This document shows positions 22,522-31,205 of a DNA stretch of 34,360 nt, one piece after another. The stretch is from positions 1-34,360 of IMG/VR virus record IMGVR_UViG_3300037833_000021; one strand, written 5' to 3'. The position numbers and the translations under genes are program-made. The DNA is from a virus. The notes beneath the pieces were generated by a model. That model had not been told where the DNA came from. It did not search any database and saw only the letters and a list, made by a program, of their open reading frames with translations. Within the stretch, counting starts at the first letter, position 1; each line of letters begins with the position of its first letter.

Positions 22522-22802
22522 GCGTCAACCCCGACCCGTACACGTTGCGTGAACTGTGGTGGATGCTGGACGGCAGGCAGCGGGCGGACTGGCAGCACAC
22601 GGCGGCGTTGAACTTCTACAACGTCAACGCCCACCGGGACCCGAAGTCACCGGTGGTGCCGTTCGACACGTTCAACCCGATGGCGGCGAGGAAGCACAAA
22701 CCGAAGCAGCAACAGGGCGAGGACGCACAAGCGTCTGACTGGAAGGTGGCCCGCAAGATGTGGGAGCGGGCTTGTAAGCAGAAGGGCAGAGGGGGGCGCT
22801 GA
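22377..22802 (+). CDS. T-like part of the GT frameshift chaperone
   Basis: This reading frame has no start of its own with a ribosome-binding site; TTG 22545 is weak. It is reached by the -1 shift at 22371-22377, giving a fusion of 96 G residues plus 141 T residues (237 aa). After the shift comes a Gly/Ser/Glu linker of about 40 residues, then a conserved block: GVNPDPYTLRELWWML, then DWQHTAALNFYNVNAHRDP and FDTFNPM. The second half of this block is characteristic of gpT-type chaperone domains that recruit tail tube subunits. The end is basic and Gln-rich. The stop overlaps the next start codon (TGATG). Confidence 0.82.
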   Translation, partial: PLGPQSDSPEADGEEPRDSRAADGGSTGGAGQGDGGGLAATYRVAGVLGVNPDPYTLRELWWMLDGRQRADWQHTAALNFYNVNAHRDPKSPVVPFDTFNPMAARKHKPKQQQGEDAQASDWKVARKMWERACKQKGRGGR

Positions 22803-23218
22803 TGCTGGACATCAAGTTCGAACAGTTCTTTGACCGTACCGCCGTCATGGCGAAGGTGGACGCTGCGAGGCGCACCGTCCTGTCCAAGTGGGGTTCGTTC
22901 GTCCGCACGACGGCACGGCGTTCCATCAGGCCGCGCAAGCGGTCTGCGGCACCCGGGCAGCCGCCGTCGTCCCACGTTGGCCTGCTGCGGAAGCTGATCT
23001 TCTTCGGCTACGACGACGCCGCCGAGAGCGTCGTGGTCGGCCCGACGCTGTTCAAGTCGGGCAGTCCGACGGTGCCGGAGTTGCTGGAGTTCGGCGGCAG
23101 CGCACGCCACTGGCGCACCGGCGAACCCGCCGTCTACCGGGCACACCCGTTCATGCGGCCGGCAGAGGAGCAGGAGCGAGAGCGAGGCTTAAAGCTGTTT
23201 GAGAACAGCGTGAGGTAA
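22802..23218 (+). CDS. HK97 gp10-like tail completion / neck protein
   Basis: The protein has 138 aa; its ATG overlaps the stop of the GT frame. N-terminal helices (FFDRTAVMAKVDAARRTVLSKW) and a basic loop (RSIRPRKRSAAPGQPPSS) are followed by strands. PELLEFGG leads to a YRAHPFMRPAEEQE motif near the C-terminus, which is the hallmark of the HK97 gp10 / gpZ-like family that helps join tail to head. These genes usually lie before the tube gene; here it lies between the chaperone and tape measure genes, a modest rearrangement. Confidence 0.78.
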   Translation: MLDIKFEQFFDRTAVMAKVDAARRTVLSKWGSFVRTTARRSIRPRKRSAAPGQPPSSHVGLLRKLIFFGYDDAAESVVVGPTLFKSGSPTVPELLEFGGSARHWRTGEPAVYRAHPFMRPAEEQERERGLKLFENSVR

Positions 23219-23223
23219 AGGGG

Positions 23224-25206
23224 ATGGCAGCAAACGACATCAAGGCGGGCAAGGCTTACGTCACGTTGGGCCTGAAAGACGAACTGTCCAAGGCGCTGGA
23301 CCGGTCTGCAGCGAAGCTTCAGGCGCTCGGTTCGACCATCACCGGCATCGGTGCGAAGATCGCAGCCGTCGGCGCTGGTGGCGTCGCCGGGTTCGTGCCG
23401 CTGATCAACGCCGCCAGCGACCTACAGGAGACCATGTCGAAGTTCGACACGGTGTTCGGCAGTCAGTCGGCGACGATGAAAAAGTGGGCGGACGAGACGG
23501 CCAAGAACGTCGGCCGCTCCAAAAAGACCATCGCCGACTTCGCCTCACAGGCTCAGTCGTCCCTCGTCAACCAGCTTGGCGATCCGAAGCTCGCCGCACA
23601 GGTGAGCAAGGCACTGACCGAATTGGCCATCGATCTCGGCTCGTTCAACAACGTCGCCGACGACGACGCCTTTGCGGCACTCATGTCCGCATTCAGGGGC
23701 GAAGCCGACCCCATCGAGCGGTTCGGCGTCAACGTCAAGGAAAGCGCCGTCGCCATGGAACTGCTGAACAAGGGGCTGGACAAGGACAAGGCCACCGAGG
23801 CGCAGAAGGCCATGGCCCGGTTCAGCATCATAATGAAACAAACGGAGATGGCTCAGGGCGACGCCGTCCGCACCGGCGACGGCTTCGCCAACACGATGAA
23901 GCGGCTGAAGGGCGAGGTATTCGATGCGTCTGCCGCCATCGGTTCGGCGCTGCTGCCTGCGGCCACCAAGATCGTGTCCGTGGTCGCAAGCGTCGTGGTC
24001 AGGGTGGGCGAGTGGGCAGAGGCCAACAAGGGGCTTGTGATCGCTGCGGGGGCGTTGGTGGGCGGACTGCTGGCCACCGGTGCCGCACTCGTCACGTTCG
24101 GCCTGTCGCTCAAGGTGATCGGCCTGGCGATGTCCGGACTGTCCGCAGTCGTGGGCGTGGTCGGATCGGCGCTGGCGGCGCTGCTCAATCCCGTCGTGCT
24201 CGTGGGCGTCGGGCTCGGGGCACTGGCGGCGTATTTCGTCTACACGAGCGACGTGGGCGGGCAGGCCATATCGTGGCTCGGCGAGAAGTGCGGCGAGTTG
24301 CAGAAAACGGTGGGCGACACCGTCGGCGGAATCTCGGATGCGCTGGCGGCAGGAGACATCGGCCTGGCCGCACGAGTGCTGTGGGCGGGCTTAAAGCTGA
24401 CGTTTCGGCAAGGCACGAGCGAGCTACAGGAGAAGTGGATCAGGTTTAAGGCGCTGTTCGTCCAGACGGCGGCGGCGGCGTTCTACGGCGCGCAAGAGAT
24501 ATGGGCCACCGTGAAGGCCAATCTGTTGACAGCGTTCGAGAACACGACGGCCGTTCTCGTCGGCATCTGGGACGCATTCGTCGGCACGTTTACCAACGCT
24601 TGGAACACGGCAATCAACGCCGTTGCGAAGGGGTTGAACTGGGTCAGGGGCAAGTTCGACAAGACGTTTGACGCCGACGCCGCCAACAGCATGTCGGACG
24701 AGATGCTGGCGCAGGACGAGGCCGCACGGCAGGCGGCGGAACTCGCCAAGGCCAAGCAGCGTGAGGGCGAGCGGCAGCAGAGCATCAAGGACATCGAGGC
24801 CGAGCGGCAGCGTGTCAGCCAGGAGTTGCACGACCGTGAGCGGGCGATCAACGAGGCGGCGGACCAGAACGCACGGGACGACGTTGCGGCGCTGTCGAAG
24901 TCCAAGGCCGACCTGGAGGCGCAGCTAACGGCCCTCAGGTCTGAGGCGAAGAACAAGAACGACAGCAAGGGCGAGGGCGGCAAGGTGCCGCCACGCCTGG
25001 ACTCCAAACGGCTCAACCTTGACGACGCCTTGGGGAACCGGGCGTCGGTAGACAGCAAGGTCACGGTCAAGGGTGCCGGCACGTTCTCGGCAGAGGCGGC
25101 GGCGTTGTTCGGCGGCGGACAGGTCGCAGACCGGATCGCCAAGGCTGCGGAGGAGACCGCCAAGAACACGGCGAAGATCGCAAAGGCAAAGGACTCGTTC
25201 AAGTAA
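23224..25206 (+). CDS. Tail tape measure protein
   Basis: The protein has 660 aa, with AAAGGGG 4 nt before the ATG. It sets tail length and may enter or pierce the host envelope. The N-terminal ~240 residues form a helical TMP domain (FDTVFGSQSATMKKWADETA and similar), then hydrophobic Gly/Ala/Val segments lie between about 265 and 345, a helical region with several Trp follows, and a charged coiled coil spans ~500-590 (QREGERQQSIKDIEAERQR). At ~0.15 nm per residue, a rule known from other siphoviruses, a tail near 100 nm is expected. The location directly after the chaperones and gp10 supports the call. Confidence 0.9.
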   Translation: MAANDIKAGKAYVTLGLKDELSKALDRSAAKLQALGSTITGIGAKIAAVGAGGVAGFVPLINAASDLQETMSKFDTVFGSQSATMKKWADETAKNVGRSKKTIADFASQAQSSLVNQLGDPKLAAQVSKALTELAIDLGSFNNVADDDAFAALMSAFRGEADPIERFGVNVKESAVAMELLNKGLDKDKATEAQKAMARFSIIMKQTEMAQGDAVRTGDGFANTMKRLKGEVFDASAAIGSALLPAATKIVSVVASVVVRVGEWAEANKGLVIAAGALVGGLLATGAALVTFGLSLKVIGLAMSGLSAVVGVVGSALAALLNPVVLVGVGLGALAAYFVYTSDVGGQAISWLGEKCGELQKTVGDTVGGISDALAAGDIGLAARVLWAGLKLTFRQGTSELQEKWIRFKALFVQTAAAAFYGAQEIWATVKANLLTAFENTTAVLVGIWDAFVGTFTNAWNTAINAVAKGLNWVRGKFDKTFDADAANSMSDEMLAQDEAARQAAELAKAKQREGERQQSIKDIEAERQRVSQELHDRERAINEAADQNARDDVAALSKSKADLEAQLTALRSEAKNKNDSKGEGGKVPPRLDSKRLNLDDALGNRASVDSKVTVKGAGTFSAEAAALFGGGQVADRIAKAAEETAKNTAKIAKAKDSFK

Positions 25207-25223
25207 GCGGGCGGGGGGGTATC

Positions 25224-26078
25224 GTGGCAATCGTAATCGACGAAAGACCGGCCGGGCGGCGCAAGGGCCAGAAGAACGCCGAGCGGCAGTACGTCATCAA
25301 GTCCGACGACGGCGGGACGGTGACGGAGGACCAGGCGTTTGCGGCGCTGCTGGCGGGCGTGCCCGCAACCGTGGGCACGTTCGAACTCGTCACGTCCGAC
25401 TGCGACGTTGAGGAGATCGCCGCCAACATCTACTACGGAACGGCCGTGTGGACTGCGCCCGGGACGGACCCGGACAAGCAGGAGGTTGGCAACTTCAGCA
25501 TCTCGTTCGACATCTCTGGCACGAACCAGAAGCGGATGTACTCGTTGCGAACGGTCAACAAGTACAACGGGACGGCGCTCGGGATCACGCTCCGGGACTT
25601 TCACGGGGCCATCGGCGTCAACGAGGACGGCACCGTGGAAGGCTGCGACGTGCTCGTCCCCACCACGACGTTTTCGCTGGACTACACCGTCGCCCCGGCG
25701 GACATCACGGACGCCTACGTCGCCATGCTGTCCCGCACCGTCGGCAAGGTGAACTCGGCGACGTACAAGGGGTTTGCCGCAGGCGAACTGCTGCTTACCC
25801 GGGTGAGCGGCAGGAAGCGTGACGAGGAGGCGTGGGACCTGTCGTTCGGCTTCGCCGTGTCCGAGAACCGCACCGACCTGAAGATCGGCGTCACCGCAAG
25901 CAAGCCGAACGGCGTCGTCCAGGGCGACATCGTCAAGGACGGGTGGGACTACCTGTGGGTCTACTACAAGACGATTGACAACCCGACCACGAAGGTCGTG
26001 GAGAAGCGCCTGGAAAACGTGTTCGTCGAGCGGGTGTACGAGCGGGCCGACTTCGCAGCCACGCTGAACCTGCCGTAA
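25224..26078 (+). CDS. Minor tail protein, family not recognised
   Basis: The protein has 284 aa from GTG 25224, with a run of G about 5 nt upstream. It is soluble, beta-rich and without signal peptide. The region YYGTAVWTAPGTDPDKQEV to the centre suggests a virion beta-barrel, and the FHGAIGVNEDG and CDVLVPTTTF segments look like loops of a ring-forming tail-tip protein. A function equivalent to the distal tail (Dit-like) protein is plausible because it follows the tape measure gene, but I see no specific motif. Confidence 0.6.
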   Translation: MAIVIDERPAGRRKGQKNAERQYVIKSDDGGTVTEDQAFAALLAGVPATVGTFELVTSDCDVEEIAANIYYGTAVWTAPGTDPDKQEVGNFSISFDISGTNQKRMYSLRTVNKYNGTALGITLRDFHGAIGVNEDGTVEGCDVLVPTTTFSLDYTVAPADITDAYVAMLSRTVGKVNSATYKGFAAGELLLTRVSGRKRDEEAWDLSFGFAVSENRTDLKIGVTASKPNGVVQGDIVKDGWDYLWVYYKTIDNPTTKVVEKRLENVFVERVYERADFAATLNLP

Positions 26079-26103
26079 CGGAAATCGATGGGGAGGAGGA
26101 CGG

Positions 26104-26769
26104 ATGGACCTGAGGAAAGTGAAGGCCGGTGACGATCTGAAGATCCCGGCGGCGACCTACAACGCATTCATCGACGCCGCCGTCTCCTCACGGAGTTCGA
26201 ACCATCGGGGCGAGAAGTCCACGCCGCTACAGGCGTACGCCGCAGATGTGGTGCTCGTGAAGAACGTCACCGGCGAGCCGCTGGACCGGTACGCCGCCGT
26301 GCGGATCGACCGGCCGCTCATCCTGCCCACGGAGGACGAGGACGAGTTCAAGAACCGACTGGCGTTCAAGGTCACGACGCCGACGGGCGAGGAGCCGGGG
26401 CGGTGGGTCGTCCTGCTGGAACCGCTGACCGCAGGCGGCGAGGGGGACGAGGAGAACGGGGCCGTCGGCCGGGCCGTGGTGTCCGGTGCCGTCGTCTGCA
26501 AGATCGACCTGATCAGCGAGGCGGACGAGTTCGTCGAGACGGCTACCGGTTCGTACCTGCCCGAGAGCGGGGCGAGCGGCACCGCCCCGATCCTGTGGGT
26601 GGCCGGCGGCGTGGGCACGGCGACGGCGACGGGCGAGCAGTGGGCCGTGATCAAGCTCGGGGGCGGCGGCGCAGCACTGTCCGTCGGCCAGTATACGGGC
26701 ATGGTTTACCAGAATGTTTCCGATAACCAGATGGGCCATCAGTACACGAGAGCGGCACCGATTCCGTAA
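26104..26769 (+). CDS. Tail-tip structural protein, function unknown
   Basis: The protein has 221 aa, with GGGGAGGA 5 nt before the ATG. Its opening (LKIPAATYNAFIDAAVS, residues ~12-28) is a pattern I know from uncharacterised virion proteins in which a helix starts a long beta-rich body. Strands and Gly/Glu-rich turns follow (PLDRYAAVRIDRP, RWVVLLEPL, GEQWAVIKLGGGG). No enzyme motif is seen. It sits between two other distal-tail genes with gaps of 18-25 bp, so it is co-expressed and likely part of the tail tip or baseplate. Confidence 0.6.
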   Translation: MDLRKVKAGDDLKIPAATYNAFIDAAVSSRSSNHRGEKSTPLQAYAADVVLVKNVTGEPLDRYAAVRIDRPLILPTEDEDEFKNRLAFKVTTPTGEEPGRWVVLLEPLTAGGEGDEENGAVGRAVVSGAVVCKIDLISEADEFVETATGSYLPESGASGTAPILWVAGGVGTATATGEQWAVIKLGGGGAALSVGQYTGMVYQNVSDNQMGHQYTRAAPIP

Positions 26770-26787
26770 CGAAAGGGGATAGCACCG

Positions 26788-29700
26788 ATGGGGGAGTTTT
26801 CCGGATTTCCAGTCACGTCCAGCAGCGACCTAAACAGACACGATCTACTCATCCAGCCGTGGCGGGCCATTCGCCGACGTGCCGAGGCGTCACAGGCGTA
26901 CGCCAACAACGAGTGGCCACGAGAGAGCAACCGGTGGGAACAAGGCGTCATCACCAACGCCAACGGCTACGGCACCCATGTCACGATTGCGGACGCTGAC
27001 GCCGACTGGACGCAAAGCGAGAACTGCACCGGCACCCGGTGGGTCAACCACCAGTGCGTGGACGTGTTCGGCGACCCCATCGGCGGCATCCCCACCCACT
27101 ACGATTTGGTAATCCACTCGTGCGACGAGCGGCAGGTCATCCAAGTGCCCATCGTGGCCAACACGGCGAACACGCTGGACGTGGGGCCAGCGATCTACGA
27201 CTACATTGCGGCAGGCGATTTGGCGTCCATCGGCGACCTGATCGGCCGCACCTACTACATCATCAAGCAAGGCGGCCAGCAGTGGGCGGGCCGGTTTCCG
27301 CCGTACCCCAACGACCGAGAGAAATGGATCGGTTCATCCAGCATCGGCACCACGAGCACGTTGCAGAGCGAGGGGAAAAGCTGGACGGTCGATGAGTTCA
27401 GCGCGAGCTTTTGCGACCTTGTGACGTGGGGGGACGATGGCCGACTCCACCGGGTCCAGATCACGAGCAACACCGCCGACACGATTCATTTCGCAACGCA
27501 GACGTGGACGCCGAGCGGGCCGTGGGCCGTGACGTTCTCGGGCGGCAGGTCGTGGCCCGGCCGTGACCCGTGGTCATGTTTCCAGTGGTATGACGGTGCG
27601 AAACAGCCTTACTGGACGATTCACCCCAACGACGAACTGGACACCATCGATCAGGCGGCACAAAACGTCTCGTGGGCGGTGAAAGACCACGGCACGGGCG
27701 CTTGCGAGATGACCAGCTTCCCGGCCATGGACGCCGACCTGTGGTCTGCGTATGACGAGGAATGCTCGCCGGGCGAGTTCAACTACTCGCCGCACCTGAA
27801 ACGGACGTTGCGGGCGCTTCAGTGGGAATTGCTCGGCTTGTGCCCTTATTTCGTGAGGGTTGCCCCTCACCAGATGTACACGCCCGCCACGTTCCTCTAC
27901 GACCTTGGCCACGGGGCCACCGGCACGCTCGGCACCTATGACAGCGTTCTCGGGATGCCGGTGGGCATCACGCCACCGAGTGACCATCCGACCGGCGCTT
28001 GCTACTGGACCACGATAGCCGCTGACGGGACGGTTCAGGAGACCGGCACCGGCACGGTTGCGGGCGGACACTTGTTGGGCACCGGTCTGGACGAAACTGA
28101 CGAGGGCCTGACCGTGTTCGTCGGTTGGGGCTTCCGCCGTCACTGGATGCGTGAAGCCCGCTGGCCCTATCCGGTCACGGTCTGGATCGCAGACGTGGAC
28201 ACCGGCGAGGAAGGCCGTGGGGTCATCGACCCGCCTGACCCGGACGGGACGTGCTTCGGCGCTGGCCGCTGGGTCACGCTTCCGGCATCGACCACCTACA
28301 GAGAACACAGCGACATCGGCCTCACCGGCGACACGGCCGAGCCGTTCGTCACGGGCGATCTCGTTCGCATCACGGGCACGAACGCCAGCGACCCGTACGC
28401 CGGTCTGGTCGAGGCGTATGCCCCACCGGACCCGGGCATGTCACCGGACCTGCCCTACTGGTCTCACCTGAAGGTCGGCAAGCACGACCCGATCAACGAA
28501 CGAGTCATCAAGGCGCAGATGCGTGGAACCTGTACCGGTGGCGGCACGTTCTGGATCGAGGACACGGAAAAGAACTGGTTTGACGAGGTCTGGTATGACA
28601 CCGAGGGGGCGGGCGGCCTACTCCGCACCCGCACCGGCACGGCAGGCAGCGGATCGACCACGACCACGTTGGTCGATTTCGACGCCTACACGTCGCCCGA
28701 AGCGTGCTACTGGTATGACGGCTACCGGGGCCAGGAGGCACAGTGGTACGTCGGCCTGACCGTCGAGTTTACGGGCGGCGCTAACGTCGGCCAGCGGCGG
28801 GTCATCACGGCGCAGGATCAAAACACCGCCACGCTCACGCTGTGGCCCGCTTTGCCGTCGGCACCGGCAGAGGGCGACGGCTTCAGCATCAAGGCAGGCT
28901 ACGCAAAGAACCGGTGGGCGGGCAGGCCGCTGACGGTCGTCAGCGCCGCAGACAAGAGCGTCCACGAGTTCGTCATCAGCTACTCGGATCACAACAGGCT
29001 CTATTTCACGCCCGGCAGCTACACGCCCGTAGCTGGCGACACGTTCGCCGTGGGCGGATGGGAGGTCGGATCGGTCCTGAAATGGAACGGCACCGGGTGG
29101 GAGAAGCCCACGGGCGCTGACGCCGTACGCCTTGGCGTCGAAACGCCCAACGACTTCCGCAGCGACCCGAAAGCCAATCACGAGACGGTTAAGAGCGGAT
29201 ACGGCCACTACCGGAAACACGACGTGGTGACGCCACGCCTGATCAACGACATTTACAACGGGATCCTGTTGCTGGCCGAGACGAGGATCGAACCGACGTG
29301 GACGGCCGACGTGGACGGCGACGGCATCGGTGCCAAGAACGCCCTCAATTACAGCCTGACATCGAGCGGCTTGGCGACATGGTCACTGACGCAGAACAAA
29401 GTGGCCACAGATTGGAACCCGGGCACGAACGCCACGAGCGTCAACGGGATGCCGCCGGGCGCATCCCGGTGGGGCCGGCAGTACGGGACGCAGAGCGAAC
29501 CTACGTCTGTGGCGTCGGGCGGTGCCGGGCGGGTCTACGCTTGGGCCTGCGGATCGGTGCCGCAGCCGTTGTGCGAAATCGAGAATGTCATCAAGTGGTG
29601 GAACTACGCCCAACTCCCGCCGAGCGAGGACAGTTTTCAGGCCATCTTCCCCGAGGGCTTCTCGGGTTGTTACGACCCGCCCGACGACGGTTACGACCGG

Positions 29701-29973
29701 GTCTATTCGCTGGACATCCAGTTCGACGCCTTGGGCGATCCGGTTGCGCAGAACGCATGGACGCAGTGGGCGACCACCGGCCCGTCAACGGACGAGGGCC
29801 GTTGCTCACCGGTGTTGGGCAACACGTCGCTGACGTTGCCACCTGATCCGGGAGACCCGGGCGATTGCAGCGGGGAGACGTACGGCCGGCACGCCATCCA
29901 CGGCTACGTTGTCACGCAGGTCTACGGCGTGGTTGCGTGGGACTTTGATGGGGCCGCAGACGCAGGTCACTAA
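26788..29973 (+). CDS. Large distal tail (tip or baseplate) protein
   Basis: The protein has 1061 aa, with AAAGGGGA 8-10 nt before the ATG. It is rich in Trp, Gly, Asp and Thr. At least three related beta modules occur: DLVTWGDDGRLHRVQITSN near residues 210-228, and two further segments around 650-690 and 715-750, each a strand pair followed by a hydrophobic turn. Such modules are common in tail-tip hub and adhesion proteins. Two Cys-containing loops occur in the N-terminal third. It closes the rightward morphogenesis operon. A role as central tail-tip protein or adhesin is likely; no lytic motif is seen. Confidence 0.65.
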   Translation: MGEFSGFPVTSSSDLNRHDLLIQPWRAIRRRAEASQAYANNEWPRESNRWEQGVITNANGYGTHVTIADADADWTQSENCTGTRWVNHQCVDVFGDPIGGIPTHYDLVIHSCDERQVIQVPIVANTANTLDVGPAIYDYIAAGDLASIGDLIGRTYYIIKQGGQQWAGRFPPYPNDREKWIGSSSIGTTSTLQSEGKSWTVDEFSASFCDLVTWGDDGRLHRVQITSNTADTIHFATQTWTPSGPWAVTFSGGRSWPGRDPWSCFQWYDGAKQPYWTIHPNDELDTIDQAAQNVSWAVKDHGTGACEMTSFPAMDADLWSAYDEECSPGEFNYSPHLKRTLRALQWELLGLCPYFVRVAPHQMYTPATFLYDLGHGATGTLGTYDSVLGMPVGITPPSDHPTGACYWTTIAADGTVQETGTGTVAGGHLLGTGLDETDEGLTVFVGWGFRRHWMREARWPYPVTVWIADVDTGEEGRGVIDPPDPDGTCFGAGRWVTLPASTTYREHSDIGLTGDTAEPFVTGDLVRITGTNASDPYAGLVEAYAPPDPGMSPDLPYWSHLKVGKHDPINERVIKAQMRGTCTGGGTFWIEDTEKNWFDEVWYDTEGAGGLLRTRTGTAGSGSTTTTLVDFDAYTSPEACYWYDGYRGQEAQWYVGLTVEFTGGANVGQRRVITAQDQNTATLTLWPALPSAPAEGDGFSIKAGYAKNRWAGRPLTVVSAADKSVHEFVISYSDHNRLYFTPGSYTPVAGDTFAVGGWEVGSVLKWNGTGWEKPTGADAVRLGVETPNDFRSDPKANHETVKSGYGHYRKHDVVTPRLINDIYNGILLLAETRIEPTWTADVDGDGIGAKNALNYSLTSSGLATWSLTQNKVATDWNPGTNATSVNGMPPGASRWGRQYGTQSEPTSVASGGAGRVYAWACGSVPQPLCEIENVIKWWNYAQLPPSEDSFQAIFPEGFSGCYDPPDDGYDRVYSLDIQFDALGDPVAQNAWTQWATTGPSTDEGRCSPVLGNTSLTLPPDPGDPGDCSGETYGRHAIHGYVVTQVYGVVAWDFDGAADAGH

Positions 29974-30007
29974 GAACACACGGCGACCACTGTCGAGCAT
30001 GGGCAGC

Positions 30008-30064
30008 GTTCGCCCTGCCGGGCGGCCACAACATCAGCAGCATGTGTGCCGCTGGCTGTGAGAT
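30008..30064 (-). repeat. Cassette-flanking repeat, copy D
   Basis: This copy aligns with copy B (30863-30923) over most of its length: both begin CGTTCGC, continue through CCGG, CA(C/A)CATCAGCA and TGTGTGC, and end in a G-rich stretch. It lies just beyond the stop of the last minus-strand gene in the group. The region 29974-30079 has no gene. Confidence 0.5.
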
Positions 30065-30079
30065 CACTCCCGTTGCCCG

Positions 30080-30385
30080 CTATCTATCGGTGCTGGTGTG
30101 AAGCCTCTCCCACACCGCAAAGAGGATGAGCATCGAGGCGTTGTCGCCCCACCGCTCCTCTGGCGGCAGGGTCGATAGAAGTGCCTCGTTTTCGCCCCAA
30201 AGTCCGTACCTGTTCCGTATCCCAAGCCCCCAACTGTGGTGGAACTGGATCATGTCTTCCTTCGGCAATCCTCGAATCGACGCCCTGTCGTCTTCCGACA
30301 GACCGGCAACCAGCCGATCAACGGCCTCAGGTACCGTCTTCGGCATGTCATCCGCAGGCTTACGGTGTTTTCGTCCCAAACTCAT
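30080..30385 (-). CDS. DUF6794-like small protein
   Basis: The protein has 101 aa, with AAGGAGG about 6 nt before the ATG. The block PKTVPEAVDRLVAGLSEDDR (residues ~15-34) followed by a segment with GLGIRNRYGLWGENEALL (~53-70) and an ASMLILFAVWERL end matches the uncharacterised DUF6794 family of short cytoplasmic proteins. No catalytic residues are known for it. These proteins are scattered widely in bacteria, often alone between unrelated genes, which suits cassette-like spread. Its leader contains the repeat shared by its two neighbours, followed by an extra 20 nt with a second ribosome-binding site. Confidence 0.7.
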   Translation of the reverse strand: MSLGRKHRKPADDMPKTVPEAVDRLVAGLSEDDRASIRGLPKEDMIQFHHSWGLGIRNRYGLWGENEALLSTLPPEERWGDNASMLILFAVWERLHTSTDR

Positions 30386-30404
30386 GGGAACCTCCTTGGC
30401 AAAC

Positions 30405-30446
30405 TGGGATTCTCCGTCCCCGGCACATCTGTTGCAATCATGAGGA
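30405..30446 (-). repeat. Cassette-flanking repeat, copy A
   Basis: The first 14 bases of the plus strand (TGGGATTCTCCGTC) are identical to the start of copy C, then CGGC, GTTG and CAT-AG-AT occur at the same spacing as in B and C. It forms the leader of the DUF6794-like gene, 20 nt upstream of its start codon. Confidence 0.6.
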
Positions 30447-30478
30447 TATACGCACCGCCGACCGCTAACACATGGCGG

Positions 30479-30859
30479 TCAGTCCGGCATGTCGATTATG
30501 TTGCGGTATCGCTGCCGTACCTTCGCAAGTACACGCTCGTCTTCGGCCTCGACATCGTACGCCGAACTGTCTACGGCTCGGACGACGATCTTCGGGGCAG
30601 CGTCCCCATCAATGCAGCCCGCGAAGATGCCATCGATGATCTGGTAAACGCTCTCGGCCAAGGCCCGTAACGCTGACGTGTCGACGATAGCTTGCGCATC
30701 CGAGAGGCGGTGCAACTCATCTGCTCCGTCCCCCAAACACTCAACGCCCGAGATTCTCCATCGAAGCCCTTCAGCATCCGTTCCCAACGTGTCCAGTACG
30801 TCTGCGAGCGAGACCGCCAAGACGCCGTTCGTTTTGTCCATGATGCTGACGCATTTCAT
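30479..30859 (-). CDS. Hypothetical protein, cassette gene 2
   Basis: The protein has 126 aa from ATG 30859; GGGGAG lies ~11 nt upstream, while the GTG at 30871 would overlap that site. A beta-strand N-terminus (VSLADVLDTL, RWRISGVECLGD) is followed by helices (ALRALAESVYQIIDGIFAG) and a terminal strand block with KIVVRAVDSSAYDVEAEDE and VLAKVRQRY. I recognise this order from small uncharacterised bacterial proteins in which 'WLVIRAxDSSxxEV' is conserved, but it has no known function. A hairpin (GACCGC 30460-30465, GCGGTC 30475-30480) overlaps its stop and may end its transcript. Confidence 0.6.
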   Translation of the reverse strand: MKCVSIMDKTNGVLAVSLADVLDTLGTDAEGLRWRISGVECLGDGADELHRLSDAQAIVDTSALRALAESVYQIIDGIFAGCIDGDAAPKIVVRAVDSSAYDVEAEDERVLAKVRQRYRNIIDMPD

Positions 30860-30862
30860 GGC

Positions 30863-30923
30863 CGTTCGCACTCCCCGGCTAAACTGTTGACACCATCAGC
30901 ATTGTGTGCGGCTTGGACAGAGG
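30863..30923 (-). repeat. Cassette-flanking repeat, copy B
   Basis: This copy shares CCCCGGCTAAAC-GTTGACA with copy C (CCACGGCTAAAC-GTTGACA), and the CGTTCGC, CATCAGCA and TGTGTGC blocks with copy D. Similarity to C continues outward (GTGT then CTTGG-CA). It forms the leader of cassette gene 2 and ends close to the stop codon of cassette gene 3. Confidence 0.6.
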
Positions 30924-30926
30924 AAA

Positions 30927-31205
30927 TCAGGTTGGCGGTGTTCCAGCGATGCTGTCATCGTAAAGCTTCGTCAGGTTCGGCCATGCCCATCGCCCGTCGT
31001 ACCACAGCAGCGACCGCCTCAGCTTGTCTTGATCGCAGCGTTCCCAATCGTTCAGCGAGTGCGGGATATTGTGAACGGCACTCATCAAGTCCTTCAGTTG
31101 ATCCTTCTCGAAATTACCGGTTCCGGCCATCGCACGAGCGTTGATTATCGCTTCATGCAAGACTTCGAGGCAGGCTGTGCGAAAGGGTTCAGGTGCAATA
31201 GTCAT
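30927..31205 (-). CDS. Hypothetical protein, cassette gene 3
   Basis: The protein has 92 aa, with GGACGGAG 6-7 nt before the ATG. It is all-helical: PFRTACLEVLHEAIINARAM, then KDQLKDLMSAVHNIPHSL and WYDGRWAWPNLTKLYDD. The HNIP element followed by a W-D-YD-containing end recalls short proteins of unknown role found beside toxin or immunity genes, but the likeness is weak. It is the first gene of the minus-strand trio. Its leader can fold so that ATGGG near the repeat pairs with CCCAT at the start codon, which would reduce translation. Confidence 0.6.
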   Translation of the reverse strand: MTIAPEPFRTACLEVLHEAIINARAMAGTGNFEKDQLKDLMSAVHNIPHSLNDWERCDQDKLRRSLLWYDGRWAWPNLTKLYDDSIAGTPPT

